45,648 bases of DNA from Lachnospiraceae bacterium MC2017 (GCA_000701625.1 KL370807.1:1-45648), one strand, 5' to 3'; shown: positions 7,187 to 17,035, counted from the first letter of the stretch. Notes: a model not told the origin generated them from the letters alone. Made by a program: numbers and translations.

Positions 7187-10024
7187 TTAGCCGGCTCTTT
7201 TCTGAGTTTTAGCAGGTTTTCTCTTTCTTTTGGCTTCTTCAGCAAACTTTCTTCTCAGATTTACGTCTGTTGTGAATGCGCGTATTTCTTTGTCTGTTGC
7301 GATCATATTACATATGACCTTATCACTGTTTGCAAAGATCATTCCCTGATGATGTAACTGCCTTAGGTATTTCTTTTCCTCATCAGAAAAGTGGAGCAAT
7401 GCATCAACAGTCTCAACCTCTCGATCCGTGAGCTTCATGAATATCTTAAGCTCAGTATTATTGATTACGGATGCTCCGAATTCCGAATTTGTTCCCAAGA
7501 AATCTTCTATGTCCTGGGTAGCCATGCATACGCAAGAACCATATGCACGGATTAGCTTTACCATCTGTTTGACCTGTTTTGCACACGCTTCATTCGTCAT
7601 CATTCGCCAAACCTCATCCATAAAGATAGCGTCTCGATTGGTAAGGTTTTCTTTTGCCATTGAATAGCAGCAGTCGAAAGCAACATACAGGAACGCAGGC
7701 AACATTCGCTCACCGATACGGGTATCATCGATGTCGAATACAATGTATTTGTTAGTGAGATCAACATTGGTCTGCTTGTTAAGAGATGAATAATCTCCGT
7801 GAACTACCGTTTCAAGTACAACTAGGATTCGATTCAGAAGCTTGACATCTTTTATCTCGTTATAAAGATCTTCGAGAATCGGCATTTCTTTGATAATTCC
7901 TTTTTTCTTATCTTTCCAAATGGAGTTATTATCATTTGTAATGCCGAAGCGGTTATAGACAGCCTTAAGGCAGACATTAAGCTTCATTTCCTCTTCAAGT
8001 GTCATTTCATCTTTGCCCATAAGGAGCTGAAGAAAGACTGTTACAGAAGTGATCTTACTTGATAACAGTGACTGGTTTGAGATATCGCCAAGGTCAGAGT
8101 CAGTTGAATCATATTCAGCTTCATCAGGCTTAACTTCAGGTCTTATTTCCATGATGTTTACGCTGTTATTTCCTGAGGGATCTAACGTTATAAATGTTCC
8201 ACCCATGTTCTGACAGCCACCGAAGTAGTCGACTCGTCCTTTGGTCGGAAGAATGAAGAGTGTTCTTACACCGGTCATTCTCATTCGATATGCAAGCATC
8301 TGCTCGGTGAATGTTTTACCTGCACCGGAAGTTCCGATGATCAGAATATTAGCGTTGGAATAGCGTTTGGTATTAAAGTTGTTTATTGATACCAGAGTGC
8401 TGTTTGATGCGTTAACGCCCATAACAAAACCTGTTTCATCGAAAAGCTCATAGGCAGTAAAGCAATAAAGACTTGCCATTGAACTCGTAAGGAAGTTATG
8501 TGAATACTTGCGGAAAAGGGAATTATCAATATTAATTCCCGGAGTGACCATCCTGAACAGCTTCGTTGCGTTGATGAAGGAGTCATCCATATACAGGGAT
8601 TTAGATTTCATTGCCTTCACTATTGAGTTACGGGTATAGATCATGTCCTTGAATGAATTTGAGCGGATCGTGATAACGATCATGACATCAAAGGCATCTT
8701 CATCGTTATGCTGCATACGACTTGTTATATAGTCAATATTTTCAACCGTTGACATGATCTCGTTGTACTTTTCAACGTTTGTTACTTTGTTCTGTGCTCT
8801 AACTCGGTTAATTCTGTTTAGCTGTTTTAAAGAGCCGAGAACAACATCACGACTTATACGATTTGAGACAATATCAATATCAATTCCCTGTCCGCTTGCC
8901 AAAGAATCAACCCAGCCAGCATAGGCACTGGTAGGAAAGCCGTTATCCCTTAATACAAGAAAAGTCTGATACTGTCCGTCTGTAATGATGAAATCATGAT
9001 GACGGGTATTAAGACCTTTTGGGGCAAAATAGTCAGTATCAAAGACATCTTTTCTGTCATTAGAAGAAACGCTATTGTTATACTTTTCCTTGTCAAAGTT
9101 CACTCTGCTGAACCTTGCCTCCATCGGTTCTTCCTTTGATGTATTTGGATTGTAGAAGCGATAGAGTATATCTATAACATGCTGTGCGGGATTCTCCGGT
9201 TCGACGACGAGATTGCCTGACTGTATAAAGACATTTGTAAGGTCGTTTTTAGTAATTGCCATTGTGGTTGCAATTTCTTTTTTATCCCGGCTTTTGTGTC
9301 CGTCGTATTCTCCTTCATATTCGTAAAAGAGGTAAAAACGCTTACTCAGAGTGTTTCTTGCCTGCATGTTTTTTATGTGATTGATGTATTCGTCAACCAT
9401 GGCAAGTACTTTTGGATCTTTTTCTTTGGCGTTTGCTTTACGGATCGTATAAATAGTCTTTGAAATACTCGCTTCTTCTGTACGAACCTTAAAGTGCAGC
9501 TTTACAGGAGCGATTCTGAACAATTCCTGAAAGTATCCGGTAATAATATTCTGTTCATGGGCACTTCGTCTGTAAAAATTGATAGGAAGGATCTCCATTA
9601 CTCCAATGGCTCTGCCATCGTTCATAAAGATCGTATTACCTATTACACAGTCTACTTCCGTAAAATCTTGAGACCATTGCATTTCCTTTTCATCGTTTTG
9701 TTCAAAAGAAAGAGATTTTATTCTTTCAAGAAGTTCTTTTGAGACAGGATTTTTTAGATCGAGATGAGACATTGCCGACTTATATTTTTCGGAGACAAGA
9801 TTTATAAGCTCATCTTTTCTTTTTGTTGCGGTTGATGAAAGAAGTGTTGTAAAAGCGTTATTGTCTGTAGCCCGTAAAGGTTCTTTTTTTGGCAAACGTT
9901 TTTTCTTAGATTTATGCGTTACGGATTTCCTTGAACTTGGCTTTTCCGAAACGGACGATCTTTTCGGCATAGCTTTCGTTTTGTGCAGCGATCTTGCCGT
10001 TTGTCTTTTTCTTTCTGGTTGCAT
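7187..10024 (-). CDS. virB4: VirB4-family type IV secretion ATPase
   Basis: About 945 residues. A basic N-terminal extension is followed by a VirB4 N-domain (about 90-500) and a HerA/VirB4 motor: Walker A GTSGAGKT near residue 565, Walker B AIFMDEVW near 800, and CMATQDIEDFL, the sensor-type 'ATQ' segment. VirB4 energises pilus assembly and substrate transfer at the inner face of the membrane. ATG 10024 is chosen because AAGGAG lies eight bases upstream; the GTG nine bases earlier lies too close to that site. The start overlaps the PrgI gene by 113 nt in another frame, so translation is probably coupled. Length is at the upper end for VirB4, owing to the Lys/Arg/Ser-rich N-terminus. Confidence 0.93.
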   Translation of the reverse strand: MQPERKRQTARSLHKTKAMPKRSSVSEKPSSRKSVTHKSKKKRLPKKEPLRATDNNAFTTLLSSTATKRKDELINLVSEKYKSAMSHLDLKNPVSKELLERIKSLSFEQNDEKEMQWSQDFTEVDCVIGNTIFMNDGRAIGVMEILPINFYRRSAHEQNIITGYFQELFRIAPVKLHFKVRTEEASISKTIYTIRKANAKEKDPKVLAMVDEYINHIKNMQARNTLSKRFYLFYEYEGEYDGHKSRDKKEIATTMAITKNDLTNVFIQSGNLVVEPENPAQHVIDILYRFYNPNTSKEEPMEARFSRVNFDKEKYNNSVSSNDRKDVFDTDYFAPKGLNTRHHDFIITDGQYQTFLVLRDNGFPTSAYAGWVDSLASGQGIDIDIVSNRISRDVVLGSLKQLNRINRVRAQNKVTNVEKYNEIMSTVENIDYITSRMQHNDEDAFDVMIVITIRSNSFKDMIYTRNSIVKAMKSKSLYMDDSFINATKLFRMVTPGINIDNSLFRKYSHNFLTSSMASLYCFTAYELFDETGFVMGVNASNSTLVSINNFNTKRYSNANILIIGTSGAGKTFTEQMLAYRMRMTGVRTLFILPTKGRVDYFGGCQNMGGTFITLDPSGNNSVNIMEIRPEVKPDEAEYDSTDSDLGDISNQSLLSSKITSVTVFLQLLMGKDEMTLEEEMKLNVCLKAVYNRFGITNDNNSIWKDKKKGIIKEMPILEDLYNEIKDVKLLNRILVVLETVVHGDYSSLNKQTNVDLTNKYIVFDIDDTRIGERMLPAFLYVAFDCCYSMAKENLTNRDAIFMDEVWRMMTNEACAKQVKQMVKLIRAYGSCVCMATQDIEDFLGTNSEFGASVINNTELKIFMKLTDREVETVDALLHFSDEEKKYLRQLHHQGMIFANSDKVICNMIATDKEIRAFTTDVNLRRKFAEEAKRKRKPAKTQKRAG

Positions 10025-10334
10025 TATTGACACTCCTTAAATGATAAATGGAGCGATTCTTTGTCCAATATCTGATAGCAGCAAAAAATTCAGTAAGGCT
10101 CATGCCTTTTATGCCGCGAAGATTGATCATCATTGTTACAAGAGAAAGAACGATGGTAACTATTGTCTTTACTCTCGGAACAAATGGGATATGTAAAATG
10201 ATCGCAATAACTACGAGAGAGAAAATTGCTCCTTCTATGAGATTTCTTCTTCGAAATGTGAAAATACGCTTCGAAGAAATAACATTATCTGGGATACGGA
10301 AAACATTAGCTTCCTCGTTTCTATTATTAGACAA
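9912..10334 (-). CDS. prgI: PrgI family (VirB3-like) conjugation membrane protein
   Basis: 140 residues from a TTG start (10334), which has AAAGGAGG six bases upstream; a longer frame from 10403 lacks such a site. The start of the mature sequence (FRIPDNVISSKRIFTFRRRNL) matches the PrgI pattern of a short 'P-x-x-I/V' motif followed by two closely spaced TM helices (about 38-80: AIFSLVVIAIILHIPFV and IVTIVLSLVTMMINL). PrgI sits next to VirB4 in Gram-positive type IV systems, as here. The tail is basic and cytoplasmic. Confidence 0.8.
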   Translation of the reverse strand: MSNNRNEEANVFRIPDNVISSKRIFTFRRRNLIEGAIFSLVVIAIILHIPFVPRVKTIVTIVLSLVTMMINLRGIKGMSLTEFFAAIRYWTKNRSIYHLRSVNNATRKKKTNGKIAAQNESYAEKIVRFGKAKFKEIRNA

Positions 10335-10402
10335 GCAGAACCTCCTTTGTGTATTTTGTGTACAAGTGTAAGTATAGATTGGCGTATATGTCGATTTCAA
10401 CA

Positions 10403-10429
10403 CAAAAACGCTGAGCTTACGCCCAGCGT
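10403..10429 (-). terminator. Attenuator-like terminator before prgI
   Basis: On the minus strand CGCTG pairs with CAGCG across a 10-nt loop and is followed by TTTTTG. It lies between the single-pass protein gene and prgI-virB4 and may reduce expression of the downstream ATPase. Confidence 0.5.
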
Positions 10430-10455
10430 CGTTGTTTTCGTGTACTAATTTTCGT

Positions 10456-11190
10456 TCAATTTACTTTCTCGGAAATAATGAAGTGATTTTCGTTATCTGA
10501 ACGATCTATATGTGCATAATCGTCATAGATCTGGTCAACTTCTTCTTCGGATTTTCCTAGTACATAGTAGTTATATATCGTTCCGGAATTGTCTTTACTT
10601 GCGAAACCGACATTAAAGTAAGTACTCTGTCCAACTGTGTAGCATACATCATCGCCAAAGTAAAAAATATAGAGCTTTTCATCTTCCTTGTTTGAAGGAA
10701 CTTCTGTTACGAATGTTGCTTCTTTATACCTTTTTTTCTTCATAATCTGATTTATGACATTTGTTGCACCATCATAGGGCATTTCACTAAAGGAATAGGG
10801 ATAAGTATTCCATGGCTCAGATTCGTCATCGTATGCTTTCCAGTCGGCGGCTTCTGCATTTGTGCATTTGGTTTCGTGGGAATCTGCCGCTTCGATTTCT
10901 TCAAAAGGTAATGTGTCAACTTCTGAAGAAAGATTATCAAGTATTGCTTCAAAGTCAGTCGTTACATTTTCTTTAGATGTATAGGAGTTATTACTGACTG
11001 ATGCCATTTTGTTTTTTGCGTCTATATCAGAGAGATCTTTTTTTAATCGAAGGCAGCAAAGAACAATAATAACGACAGAGATACCGATCATTACTAGTCC
11101 AATTTTTAGAAATATAGTTGAGGTATTTTTGTTATCTGTTTCTTTCTTGTGTTTAGCCTGTTTTTTGGTTGGTAGTTTTTTCGAAATCAT
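10456..11190 (-). CDS. Single-pass membrane protein of the conjugation operon
   Basis: 244 residues from ATG 11190 (AAAGGAT upstream); the longer frame into the neighbouring gene is not supported. A basic cytoplasmic N-terminus precedes one TM helix (about 29-48, IGLVMIGISVVIIVLCCL). An acidic low-complexity linker leads to a C-terminal domain of about 110 residues with alternating strands (ATFVTEVPSN, EKLYIFYFGDDVCYTVG, YYVLGKSEEEV). Placement between the hydrolase and prgI suggests a structural part of the channel, perhaps VirB8-like, but the soluble domain is short and I do not recognise it. Confidence 0.65.
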   Translation of the reverse strand: MISKKLPTKKQAKHKKETDNKNTSTIFLKIGLVMIGISVVIIVLCCLRLKKDLSDIDAKNKMASVSNNSYTSKENVTTDFEAILDNLSSEVDTLPFEEIEAADSHETKCTNAEAADWKAYDDESEPWNTYPYSFSEMPYDGATNVINQIMKKKRYKEATFVTEVPSNKEDEKLYIFYFGDDVCYTVGQSTYFNVGFASKDNSGTIYNYYVLGKSEEEVDQIYDDYAHIDRSDNENHFIISEKVN

Positions 11191-11200
11191 TTTATATCCT

Positions 11201-13648
11201 TTACCAGTCAATATTGTTTTCTTGATCGCCTTTATAATCATCAGCATTCTGAATAGCACGAACAATATCACGGGCATTTTGTGCCCGGGTATTTGCTGCG
11301 GCAAATTTATGTGCGGGTATTTCATAATTGAGACAGACATTGCGTGCACATTCAGCAGGACTTTTTCCAGCGCTTGTAGATGGAACAAAACTATATGAAC
11401 CCTTAAATTCTGCAACCATCATGGAAATTTCTATCTGCATACAGTCTGACAGTGAAAAGTCTCCATCGCTGCCGAGTCCGCTTGAATTATACAGGTTCAG
11501 TAGCTGAACTCTTCGTCCTCCTGACCACTGGATCATACCGACTCCAATTCCTTCTGTTCCGGCGGGGATGCCAGTAAGAAGTGTCTGGACTTTTTCTGGA
11601 CCATTCTGCCTAAGTGTTGTTCCGGCTATTGCTTTAACTTCAGGAGATGCCTTACGCCAGTATGCTTTCGTATTTTCATATTCGATCTGTCCATTATTAC
11701 CTTCTTCCTGTACATTTGCCATAACTCCAACAGCGAAATTTGATCCATAGAGCGGTTCAATAACGTGATATGCAAGAGCCATTGCAGCAGCTTTATCGGC
11801 GCTGTATCCAGCTTCTAAGAGAGCCTGGTATATCTGGAGAGAAGTTATATCTTCAGGTACTTCGATGTCTGGCATTTCAATATCTCCACCATCATCAGTT
11901 CCTTCTGAAACAGTCTTTATCAGATCGCGGATATCTATCATGTCATCAATATCAATGTAGTACCAGGAGCTTCTGCCTGTAGTAGTTCTGTTAGGTTTTC
12001 CTGGGGTTGCAGGATGTCCGTGAAATTCAGAGGTACGCAGACGAGGGCTATGAGAATTTCTGTCTTCGTTATACGCAGGTCCGAGGTAGTTTTCATCTTC
12101 GGAGATATTTCCATCCCCGTTTTTATCCATTCTGTTTAATGTCCGGTCATATTTTTCTGTATAGTCGAGAAAGTCAACGTTGTTTTTGAACTTTTCAAAG
12201 TGTTCACGTGGCTGTTGCATTATTTCTACGGCTTTATTAGCACATTCTGAAATGTTATCGCCAAGACCCCATTCATTATCAGTTGAATCACAGAGTCCGT
12301 TTGCTACCTGATAGAGGTCAGCAAGACCATATGGGGCAAGAGTGATCTTATAGTAATATTTTACTTCGTCGCATTTTTTTAGTTCATCGTCGTTAGGATC
12401 ATCTGTCTCAACTTTGATCGTCTTTTTTTTGGGGTTACCTTCATCGTCTTCTCCGTCGTCCTCCTCATATGTGCCAAAGAATATGGGATCAGAGAGTTTA
12501 AGTTCAAGCATTCGTGAACGAGTGCTTTGCTTTGAGAGGAAAAGGTTAATGTAATCATCAAGTTTTATTATATCTGTAGAATATTTACTTCCCTGTGTTA
12601 TGACAGCAAATATTTCAGAATAGTTTACATCGTTAAACAGGTCTTCTGTAGGAATAGCAGTATAGTTTCCTTTTTCAAAAGCATCATTGGAACCACCGTC
12701 AAATCCATAAGATGCGAGAAAATCACCTACCGAATAATAGCCGCCATCTCTTTTTTTGGCATAGGGATATACATTATTGTAAAGATACTTAGCGGTCTTA
12801 CTTTTATCGTGTGTAGGAACACCAAAGATTTCTTTAACAAAATCAATCATTGTCCTGACTATATCTGTTGAATCGATACCATCTACAATTCGTGTAACGT
12901 CCGAATAAAATGCACGTTCAATAACGGTTTCTGTTGCTTCAATATAAACGTCAGATGCCTGATGGAAAGGCTGAGTTCCGTCCCAGTCTTTGTTAATCTT
13001 ATGTGCGGTATCAAAACGGACATTGTTTTCAGCTCTCTTATCATCGGGAAGATTTCCATGCTGTGTTTCTTCATAGTTAATACTTGAAGCAGACGGTACA
13101 TTATGAAGAGCAGCAGCACTTATGATCAAAAAAATGATAAAGATAATTCCGATTATACCTTTGAAATTATAGGATCCATCTTCAGAATCAGACTCAAGAG
13201 ATTTTTTTACCTGATCTATAGCTATTTTGGCAGCGAGAATTGCAGCCTGTACAACGAGAGAGATTCCTCCAGTTGCAGCTGCAGCACCCGCGCTTGCGGC
13301 AGCACTTCCACCGGCACTTGCAGCAGCACCCTCTGCGCCTGCTGTCGCAGCAGCTTCTCCGCTCTTCTGAGCAGCCGCTTTACCGGCCTCTTTACCGGCA
13401 GCTTTTCCCTGTTCAGCAGCTTTTTGAGCGGACTTGCTTTTGGCGGCAGAATCCGATTTAGGGCTATTTGTGCTTGTTTTTTTTGTATTTGTTGTATTTT
13501 TATTAGCGGATGGAGGACTTTTGGTCTGTTCACTAAGCTTTTTAAGCTGTTCAGCGGTATTTTTTATATTCCGGGCAGTATTTATACTTTTTTGAAGATC
13601 ATCTTCAAATTCCTGTCCGGGATCTCTTCCGTCGTTGTTTTCTGACAT
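11201..13648 (-). CDS. Membrane-anchored peptidoglycan hydrolase with phage-lysozyme domain (VirB1-like)
   Basis: 815 residues. An N-terminal cytoplasmic part has a helical Lys/Glu region and an Ala/Gly-rich stretch (about 70-135), then one TM helix (about 168-190, GIIGIIFIIFLIISAAALH). A long extracellular region with acidic loops follows, including an EF-hand-like DKNGDGNISEDE. The C-terminal about 170 residues match the phage tail lysozyme type: GVMANVQEEGN with the likely catalytic Glu, and GVGMIQWSGGRRVQLL. Such proteins open the wall locally for the conjugation channel. The start has only a weak GAAAG site, with a stable hairpin (13681-13704) upstream. Confidence 0.82.
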   Translation of the reverse strand: MSENNDGRDPGQEFEDDLQKSINTARNIKNTAEQLKKLSEQTKSPPSANKNTTNTKKTSTNSPKSDSAAKSKSAQKAAEQGKAAGKEAGKAAAQKSGEAAATAGAEGAAASAGGSAAASAGAAAATGGISLVVQAAILAAKIAIDQVKKSLESDSEDGSYNFKGIIGIIFIIFLIISAAALHNVPSASSINYEETQHGNLPDDKRAENNVRFDTAHKINKDWDGTQPFHQASDVYIEATETVIERAFYSDVTRIVDGIDSTDIVRTMIDFVKEIFGVPTHDKSKTAKYLYNNVYPYAKKRDGGYYSVGDFLASYGFDGGSNDAFEKGNYTAIPTEDLFNDVNYSEIFAVITQGSKYSTDIIKLDDYINLFLSKQSTRSRMLELKLSDPIFFGTYEEDDGEDDEGNPKKKTIKVETDDPNDDELKKCDEVKYYYKITLAPYGLADLYQVANGLCDSTDNEWGLGDNISECANKAVEIMQQPREHFEKFKNNVDFLDYTEKYDRTLNRMDKNGDGNISEDENYLGPAYNEDRNSHSPRLRTSEFHGHPATPGKPNRTTTGRSSWYYIDIDDMIDIRDLIKTVSEGTDDGGDIEMPDIEVPEDITSLQIYQALLEAGYSADKAAAMALAYHVIEPLYGSNFAVGVMANVQEEGNNGQIEYENTKAYWRKASPEVKAIAGTTLRQNGPEKVQTLLTGIPAGTEGIGVGMIQWSGGRRVQLLNLYNSSGLGSDGDFSLSDCMQIEISMMVAEFKGSYSFVPSTSAGKSPAECARNVCLNYEIPAHKFAAANTRAQNARDIVRAIQNADDYKGDQENNIDW

Positions 13649-13680
13649 ATACAGTTTCTTTCTATCTTCTTATAATTAAA

Positions 13681-13704
13681 CGCCGTGAGCAGTGCATCAC
13701 GGCG
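13681..13704. promoter_or_regulatory. Hairpin directly upstream of the lysozyme gene
   Basis: CGCCGTG and CACGGCG form a 7-bp stem with a 10-nt loop, 33 bp upstream of the start on the minus strand and just after the stop of the VirB6-like gene. On the minus strand it is followed by TTTAATT, too weak for a strong terminator. It is one of several stem-loops placed just before an AGAAAG-type ribosome site in this element. Confidence 0.5.
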
Positions 13705-13741
13705 CTTAACGGTTTATAGTGTTGCAAAGTGTTGATGATGC

Positions 13742-16513
13742 TTATGTCCGGTTCTGGTCGTCATCTGCGTTATCGGCAGGATGGTCATATGAGAAGTTAT
13801 CATCGTTAACTGGAACATTAGTGTTATCAGGTGTATCTTCAGGCACCGGATTTTGAGAATCGTCATTATTAGTATTATCCTCAGGGAGTGCATCATCATC
13901 CGGTTCGGAACCGGAATCTGTCTTTTTAGAATCATTACCAAGATCAGGAGATTCTTTTTTATCCGAAGCGTTTGATCTTATCGGTATAGTAGAGTTTATG
14001 TCGGAAACAACAACGGATAATTCTCCGTTCCCATCAAAGGTACTGATGTTATAATTGCTGATCCTGCCATTTCCAATGTTATCAGAGACAGTGATCATTC
14101 CTTCAGAACCATCTGCGTATTCTGCATGAGCACTGAAAGTACCGTTCTTTTGCTGCTTAAAAGGATCTAACCAACTTATTCCTAACTGATCCTTAAGTCT
14201 CCTTTCATCAGAAGATGATAAAGGTGCGGCAATCTTTTTGTCCGAAACAGAAAAGGCTGTGTTTGCTGCTAGTCCAGATTTTTTCAGGTCAAATGGCTGA
14301 CTATACTTAGCGGTGCCAGAAGAGTCCATTTTTTTCATGTCTTTTCCATTGGAGGAAGTCAGGAGTTCGCCACCCTTTTTGCCTATTTTTACGCTATCGG
14401 CGTTATTAATTGCCGATGCAGAGGACTTATCCTTAGATGATCCATTAACAGAGATATTAGCCGTAGAAGAATTCGTACTTTTAACAGAAATATTATCTTT
14501 GGAAGAGTCTTTTCCGTTAGCTGGGATAATATCTTTATGAGAATCCTTTCTGCTTCCAGAGAAGTTATCTTTATAAGGATCTGCTTCATTTGCAGGATTA
14601 TTGGCATTATAAGCTTCCATTCTCCTAGTGATTGCAGCATCATAGGCAAAGGTTTGACTATATTTAACAGTACCGTTTGTATCCATTTTTGCGATGTTTT
14701 TCCTGTCTTTTCCGTATCCTGTTGACAGGATCGCGTTACCGTTTTTGTCGAATCTCAGATAGTCTGCGCTATCAATTGCAGATGCTGAAAATTTATCCTT
14801 AAAAGCACCCATTCCATTAGCGACAAGTGCGTTATTTATGGATTCTCTGTCTGGAGGAATGGTGTTATCGGTATTACCTGTTGCACGGGCAGTCATGAAT
14901 AAACCGTTTCCGAGATCCATGGCGCCGTCTGAATATTTATTAGAAATATTACCTTTAACAGAAATTCCTTTTTCGCCACCAAGTTTACCTTCATACGGAA
15001 CAGTGCCGTTTCGGATGTTGTTGGGATCGAGTCGTTTGATGGCGATTCCGGTATCTTTTGCCATCTGATTAGCACCTTCAAGAATGTTTTTATTCTTGAA
15101 TGCTTTTACGACATTTTGTGAATCTCTGTCACTAGGTCTGCCGAGAGCGTTGCGGAGAGCATCTTCAGTTTCATTTGCAGAACCGGGAACAGTACCGGCA
15201 GATCTTCCCTGTCCAATTGCGGCAAGAGATTCTTTACGGTTTCCGATATTTGCTCCTGTCAGAACCTGTACAGCATTGCCGGATACACCTCTTTCCATGG
15301 ATTTACCAAATGTAGTAAGACCAACATTGCCGGTTGCGGCACCAGCAGCCGCCATGGCGTTTCCAAGCTGCCTTCCGGTCCGATTAACACCGCTTACTGT
15401 ACGAAGGAGGCTCTGAATACTTCCTCCAATGTTGTCTATAAGTCCTGCACCGGTCTGTGCAACGCAGATTCCCATGGAACTCATGTATGAGTCCATACGC
15501 TGAATTACTCGAAGAAATGCCATGCAGAAGATGTAATTGAATACAGACTCTGTGAACATTCCGGTTACAAGCATAATGATGAATATCTTGATCATCATCA
15601 TTCCGGAGAACAACAGGAACGATTCTGCTGCGATCATTTTCAAATATGACTTGAAGATATTACTTGAACCTGCGGACGTTATAGTAGCAGCTCCCATCGG
15701 GAAGAAGATATAAAGTATGATCAGGACGATATAACGTTCGACCATTTCAACATACAGACGCAGAAAACCTTTCAGAAGTTTCCATGTGATAATCAGAATG
15801 ATTATCATGATTAGAGGCTTCAGTACGGCTCCACCAGTAATATTATTGACAACGGCGCCGAGAATTGTATAACTATCATCGCTAGGAAAACCGCCTGCCA
15901 TGAAATATTTAAATTTCAGAGTCGATCCTGCGTCTTGGAGATCTGTTGAAAATTTTGTTGTATATTCAGTCCAGAGAGTATTTGTTATATCCAGAAAGAC
16001 ATCAAGAACGGATTCACCATTAAAGCAGAGAAACATGGAAGCCACATATCTAAGACATAGCCTCAGAGGGTTATCCTGCTGATTCATGGTAATTCCCTTA
16101 AAGAAAAAGAGAAAAAGAGAAATAAAGAAGATTACCGTTGCGAGAGTCATACCGGAAATCTGTCCACCATAGATCATGGACTTATATAATGTTTCTCCTA
16201 TTTTTTCTTTAAAAAGGTCGGTACTCGGCGCCATTGATTCGACCATACCATCAACAATCGCATTGGCTACCGAGACAACTGCAGAGCTTATAGATGTACA
16301 AATACCCTGGATGATCTCATCGGTAATAAATCCGGCAGGGTCTGATACGAAATTAATCGCATCGGTAACAAATCCTGGGATAGTTATTTGCAGCGAGTAT
16401 GATGGCTGAAGTAACGGCTGCACGAATAAGAAGTAGAGCAGTGTGGTTACAGTTAACAGTAGAATCGTTCGTTTGATGTTTTTCTGTTCTTTTAGAGAAC
16501 AGAGAAAGTGCAT
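13742..16513 (-). CDS. VirB6-like polytopic conjugation protein with long hydrophilic tail
   Basis: 923 residues, start preceded by AGGAGG. A signal-like first helix (about 15-35) and about six to seven more TM helices fill the first 370 residues (for example MTLATVIFFISLFLFFF, LIMIIILIITWKLL, YIVLIILYIFFPMGAA, MMMIKIFIIMLVTGM). This is the TrbL/VirB6 plan of Gram-positive conjugation systems. Residues about 380-920 are polar. They contain Gly/Ala-rich linkers, two related modules (SADYLRFDKNGNAILSTG and NADSVKIGKKGGELLTSS, each leading to a KYSQ-F motif), Ser/Lys/Asp-rich repeats, and an acidic Asn-rich end. It probably forms the membrane channel, with a large cytoplasmic or surface tail. 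Confidence 0.78.
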   Translation of the reverse strand: MHFLCSLKEQKNIKRTILLLTVTTLLYFLFVQPLLQPSYSLQITIPGFVTDAINFVSDPAGFITDEIIQGICTSISSAVVSVANAIVDGMVESMAPSTDLFKEKIGETLYKSMIYGGQISGMTLATVIFFISLFLFFFKGITMNQQDNPLRLCLRYVASMFLCFNGESVLDVFLDITNTLWTEYTTKFSTDLQDAGSTLKFKYFMAGGFPSDDSYTILGAVVNNITGGAVLKPLIMIIILIITWKLLKGFLRLYVEMVERYIVLIILYIFFPMGAATITSAGSSNIFKSYLKMIAAESFLLFSGMMMIKIFIIMLVTGMFTESVFNYIFCMAFLRVIQRMDSYMSSMGICVAQTGAGLIDNIGGSIQSLLRTVSGVNRTGRQLGNAMAAAGAATGNVGLTTFGKSMERGVSGNAVQVLTGANIGNRKESLAAIGQGRSAGTVPGSANETEDALRNALGRPSDRDSQNVVKAFKNKNILEGANQMAKDTGIAIKRLDPNNIRNGTVPYEGKLGGEKGISVKGNISNKYSDGAMDLGNGLFMTARATGNTDNTIPPDRESINNALVANGMGAFKDKFSASAIDSADYLRFDKNGNAILSTGYGKDRKNIAKMDTNGTVKYSQTFAYDAAITRRMEAYNANNPANEADPYKDNFSGSRKDSHKDIIPANGKDSSKDNISVKSTNSSTANISVNGSSKDKSSASAINNADSVKIGKKGGELLTSSNGKDMKKMDSSGTAKYSQPFDLKKSGLAANTAFSVSDKKIAAPLSSSDERRLKDQLGISWLDPFKQQKNGTFSAHAEYADGSEGMITVSDNIGNGRISNYNISTFDGNGELSVVVSDINSTIPIRSNASDKKESPDLGNDSKKTDSGSEPDDDALPEDNTNNDDSQNPVPEDTPDNTNVPVNDDNFSYDHPADNADDDQNRT

Positions 16514-16538
16514 GAAAACCTCCTAAAATAATGATGAA

Positions 16539-16570
16539 AAAGGGAGAATCGTTTTAGTTATTCTCCCTTT
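16539..16570. terminator. Bidirectional terminator or operon attenuator
   Basis: AAAGGGAGAAT and ATTCTCCCTTT form a perfect 11-bp stem with a 10-nt loop, T-rich on both sides. It lies between the pilin-like gene and the VirB6-like gene, which are on the same strand, so partial read-through is expected. Confidence 0.7.
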
Positions 16571-16620
16571 TCTAAAGTATATGGATTCAGATAAGTGAGT
16601 AAATCAGCTTATGGGTTTCA

Positions 16621-17001
16621 TTATCCGACAATGGTTGTAATTGTATTTTCAAGACCAGCGCCTTGTGAAACATAGTAAATAATAGCGAATGTTACACAAC
16701 ATCCAATCAGAAGTTTTATCTCAAGCTTTAGACGTTTTTCGTCGTGAGTGAAGAGTAGTGAAATTGCGAGAATTAAAACGGCTAAAGGAAAAAGAGATCT
16801 AGATGTAGCCCATAGTTCGTTTTTTAACGTGTTAGATGCATTAGATGCTTTTTGGAAAGCGTCAGTAGTAGCAGTTGTAGGCGTGTTATTAGCGGAAAAT
16901 GAACTAACGACATTCAGCAGTGCAACATCAGTTGCAGCCAGAGTACCGGCAATTAAATTTTTGGTGCCGGATTTTATAGATGATAATTTGTCAAAGATCA
17001 T
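16621..17001 (-). CDS. VirB2-like small membrane protein
   Basis: 126 residues from ATG 17001, chosen because GGAGG lies eight bases upstream; a longer frame from 17070 has no site. A soluble N-terminus (about 60 residues, Ala/Ser/Thr-rich) is followed by two TM helices (about 70-88, SLFPLAVLILAISLLF, and 98-116, LLIGCCVTFAIIYYVS) with a charged loop (DEKRLKLEIK). First gene of the conjugation operon, upstream of the VirB6-like gene, as for VirB2/TrbC pilin-like subunits of Gram-positive systems. A signal peptidase fusion at 24145 could process such a protein, though no cleavage site is evident. Confidence 0.65.
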   Translation of the reverse strand: MIFDKLSSIKSGTKNLIAGTLAATDVALLNVVSSFSANNTPTTATTDAFQKASNASNTLKNELWATSRSLFPLAVLILAISLLFTHDEKRLKLEIKLLIGCCVTFAIIYYVSQGAGLENTITTIVG

Positions 17002-17035
17002 CAGACTTACCTCCATGTGTTTCATATAGTTTTTG

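Noticed and set aside
11201-11415. N-terminal extension of the single-pass protein to 11415
   Set aside because: It would overlap the lysozyme gene by over 200 nt in another frame; ATG 11190 has a ribosome site and sits 10 bp after that gene.
13103-13645. Cys/Ser-rich 180-residue frame on the plus strand
   Set aside because: It is the complement of the Ala/Gly/Lys-rich part of the lysozyme-domain gene; low-complexity shadow.
7187-17001. VirD4 coupling protein or relaxase within the transfer operon
   Set aside because: No second HerA/FtsK-type motor and no HUH or MobA-type motifs were seen; they may lie outside the window.
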